A stretch of 5,707 bases of DNA from Spirochaetia bacterium (GTDB taxonomy: Bacteria > Spirochaetota > Spirochaetia > PWKH01), in the NCBI GenBank assembly GCA_021736545.1, contig JAIPFS010000106.1, forward strand, positions 1 to 5,707, in the 5' to 3' direction. Shown here in pieces: positions 4,739 through 5,707 of this stretch. Made by a program: the position numbers and the translations under genes. Under the pieces are notes generated by a model. It was not told the origin of the DNA. It searched no databases and saw only the letters and a program-made list of their open reading frames with translations. Position 1 is the first letter of the stretch. Each line of letters starts with the position of its first letter.

Positions 4739-5707
4739 CTGCCCCAATAATCGGAGAATTCGCGATATGCACCATCTCATAGTAGCGCTTATGTTTTTGC
4801 GTCAAGAATTCATTCATATAGCGGCAGGTATATTTTTTAAGATTATGTGTTTTATAAAAAGTTGTCCCATCAGCATTTATACAGACCGGAAACTTTTCGT
4901 GAGTACCTTTACCGCTTTTTATAACCGCCGCTGACAGATTTACTGCGGTAAGTTTAGCCGCCCTTTCTATAAGCTTATCACAAATATGGTACAAGGCTTT
5001 TCGATACTCTGTTGCCGACCCCGAACACGCATTAGCTAAGGGTGAATCTGCTTCAGGATCATGGAGAAATGTATCCATGGCAACAGTATCAAGAGTTTTG
5101 ATACTTTTTATATTTTTTGCTGTATTTTCATCCAGAAGATCTGCGGCAATTTTTTTCAATACAAAGAGAATATAGGGTCCGAGATAAGCGCCGGAAACAA
5201 TTTTTTCAAAATGATACGTACCGGAGGCCTCGGTTGTTTTGTAAAAAGCTTTATCAATTTTGCTGAGCTTAATGTCAAACCCGCCGCTTTCTATATTCAC
5301 TACTTGATGTGTGTATGAAACATCCTTAAGATCAGCCTTTGTGATGTTCGAGTTTTCCTCTATGTAACAAGTGTTTGTACCAGTACCAAGAATAAATCCG
5401 ATATAACTGCTGTAGCGATGTTCTTCTGCTGATGCTTTACCGGAAAGCAGTGTTGCAACGGTATCGTTCAGGACTGTCAAATTCCATTCAGCATCAGGAA
5501 ATCTTGATTCAGCCTCAAGCAGAAAGTTTTTCCCGATCAACTTGCCGATCACTTCAGAGGCTTTAATTTCCTTTGAAAAATGCAGAAGGATACCATCTCT
5601 TTCAGGTGTAATTTTAGTCGGATACGAGAAACAGAAGCCGATATTACTGCTGTCCATGAGTATTTCTTCGGAAAAGTTCACCATCTTGGAGAAAAAATCT
5701 TTTGCCG
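4713..5707 (-). CDS. Hexokinase (eukaryote-type, actin fold), 3' part; start lies outside the window
   Basis: ATP-dependent phosphorylation of glucose or another hexose to its 6-phosphate in the cytosol. The frame stays open through the window edge. The codons before the ATG at 5684 (AKDFFSK) look like hexokinase sequence rather than leader, so that ATG is internal and the N-terminal part with the first phosphate loop is missing here. Numbering from that ATG, visible motifs are the sugar-binding GFCFSYPTK (16-24), LNDTVATL (72-79) with catalytic base Asp74, the phosphate-2 loop LGTGTNTCYIEE (99-110), the sugar-contacting Glu in NIESGGF (130-136), FEKIVSGAYLG (159-169), and the adenosine segment INADGTTFYKTH (269-280) with GAAIAG (314-319). 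The usual Trp of the NxEWG motif is Ser. The size of the visible part fits a full protein of about 440 residues. In bacteria this family is uncommon but is known in treponemes. It converges on the kinase gene and overlaps it by 26 bp. Confidence 0.92.
   Translation of the reverse strand, partial: AKDFFSKMVNFSEEILMDSSNIGFCFSYPTKITPERDGILLHFSKEIKASEVIGKLIGKNFLLEAESRFPDAEWNLTVLNDTVATLLSGKASAEEHRYSSYIGFILGTGTNTCYIEENSNITKADLKDVSYTHQVVNIESGGFDIKLSKIDKAFYKTTEASGTYHFEKIVSGAYLGPYILFVLKKIAADLLDENTAKNIKSIKTLDTVAMDTFLHDPEADSPLANACSGSATEYRKALYHICDKLIERAAKLTAVNLSAAVIKSGKGTHEKFPVCINADGTTFYKTHNLKKYTCRYMNEFLTQKHKRYYEMVHIANSPIIGAAIAGLQNQ

Noticed and set aside
4816..4838. Possible terminator for the kinase gene: ATATA/TATAT stem followed by a T run
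   Set aside because: The stem has only five A-U pairs around an 8-base loop and lies inside hexokinase coding sequence; it is too weak.
4659..4934. 91-codon plus-strand frame spanning the kinase end and the hexokinase 3' part
   Set aside because: It overlaps two well-supported genes, has no family resemblance, and no good ribosome site was seen.
5061..5318. 85-codon plus-strand frame antisense to hexokinase
   Set aside because: It lies wholly within conserved hexokinase motifs on the other strand, and its composition looks like a shadow.
5682..5684. ATG at 5684-5682 as the true hexokinase start
   Set aside because: The frame is open to the window edge, the preceding codons read FF-rich hexokinase-like sequence, and the protein would lack the essential first phosphate loop.

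Overview
The window is a compact bacterial segment of moderate to low G+C with four protein-coding genes and almost no spare DNA. Three of the four belong to hexose metabolism. A eukaryote-type (actin-fold) hexokinase, a GPH-family sugar carrier and a long phosphohexomutase together resemble the gene content of spirochaetes (Treponema and relatives). That assignment is an inference from gene families, not from a marker gene, and I hold it at about even odds.

Layout. Positions 32-2128 (+) encode a 698-residue alpha-D-phosphohexomutase (phosphoglucomutase/phosphomannomutase superfamily). It carries four in-frame copies of a 15-bp repeat and has an alanine-rich tail. A 126-bp gap follows. It contains a good sigma-70-type promoter, two short dyads and a leader with competing hairpins, and it leads to a 12-helix GPH (melibiose-carrier type) sugar transporter at 2255-3733 (+). 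After 63 bp, an APH(2'')-like small-molecule kinase lies at 3797-4738 (+). The 63-bp gap contains an extended -10 promoter sitting in the loop of a 15-bp inverted repeat. Its last 26 bp overlap the 3' end of a convergent hexokinase gene (4713 to beyond 5707, minus strand), whose N-terminal part lies outside the window.

How the genes may work together. The carrier would import a sugar by cation symport, the hexokinase would phosphorylate it at C6, and the phosphohexomutase would interconvert the 6- and 1-phosphates for glycolysis or for nucleotide-sugar and polysaccharide synthesis. The role of the APH-like kinase in this setting is unknown. It could be a drug-modifying enzyme, or a metabolite kinase related to APHs.

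Points that merit attention are the in-frame minisatellite in the mutase, the dyad centred on the kinase -10 box, and the dyads around the transporter promoter. There is also a 14-bp exact match to the Tn5 mosaic end (as used in tagmentation libraries) that contains the mutase stop codon and could mark an assembly join. I saw no CRISPR array, RNA gene, complete insertion sequence or clearly novel multi-gene system.
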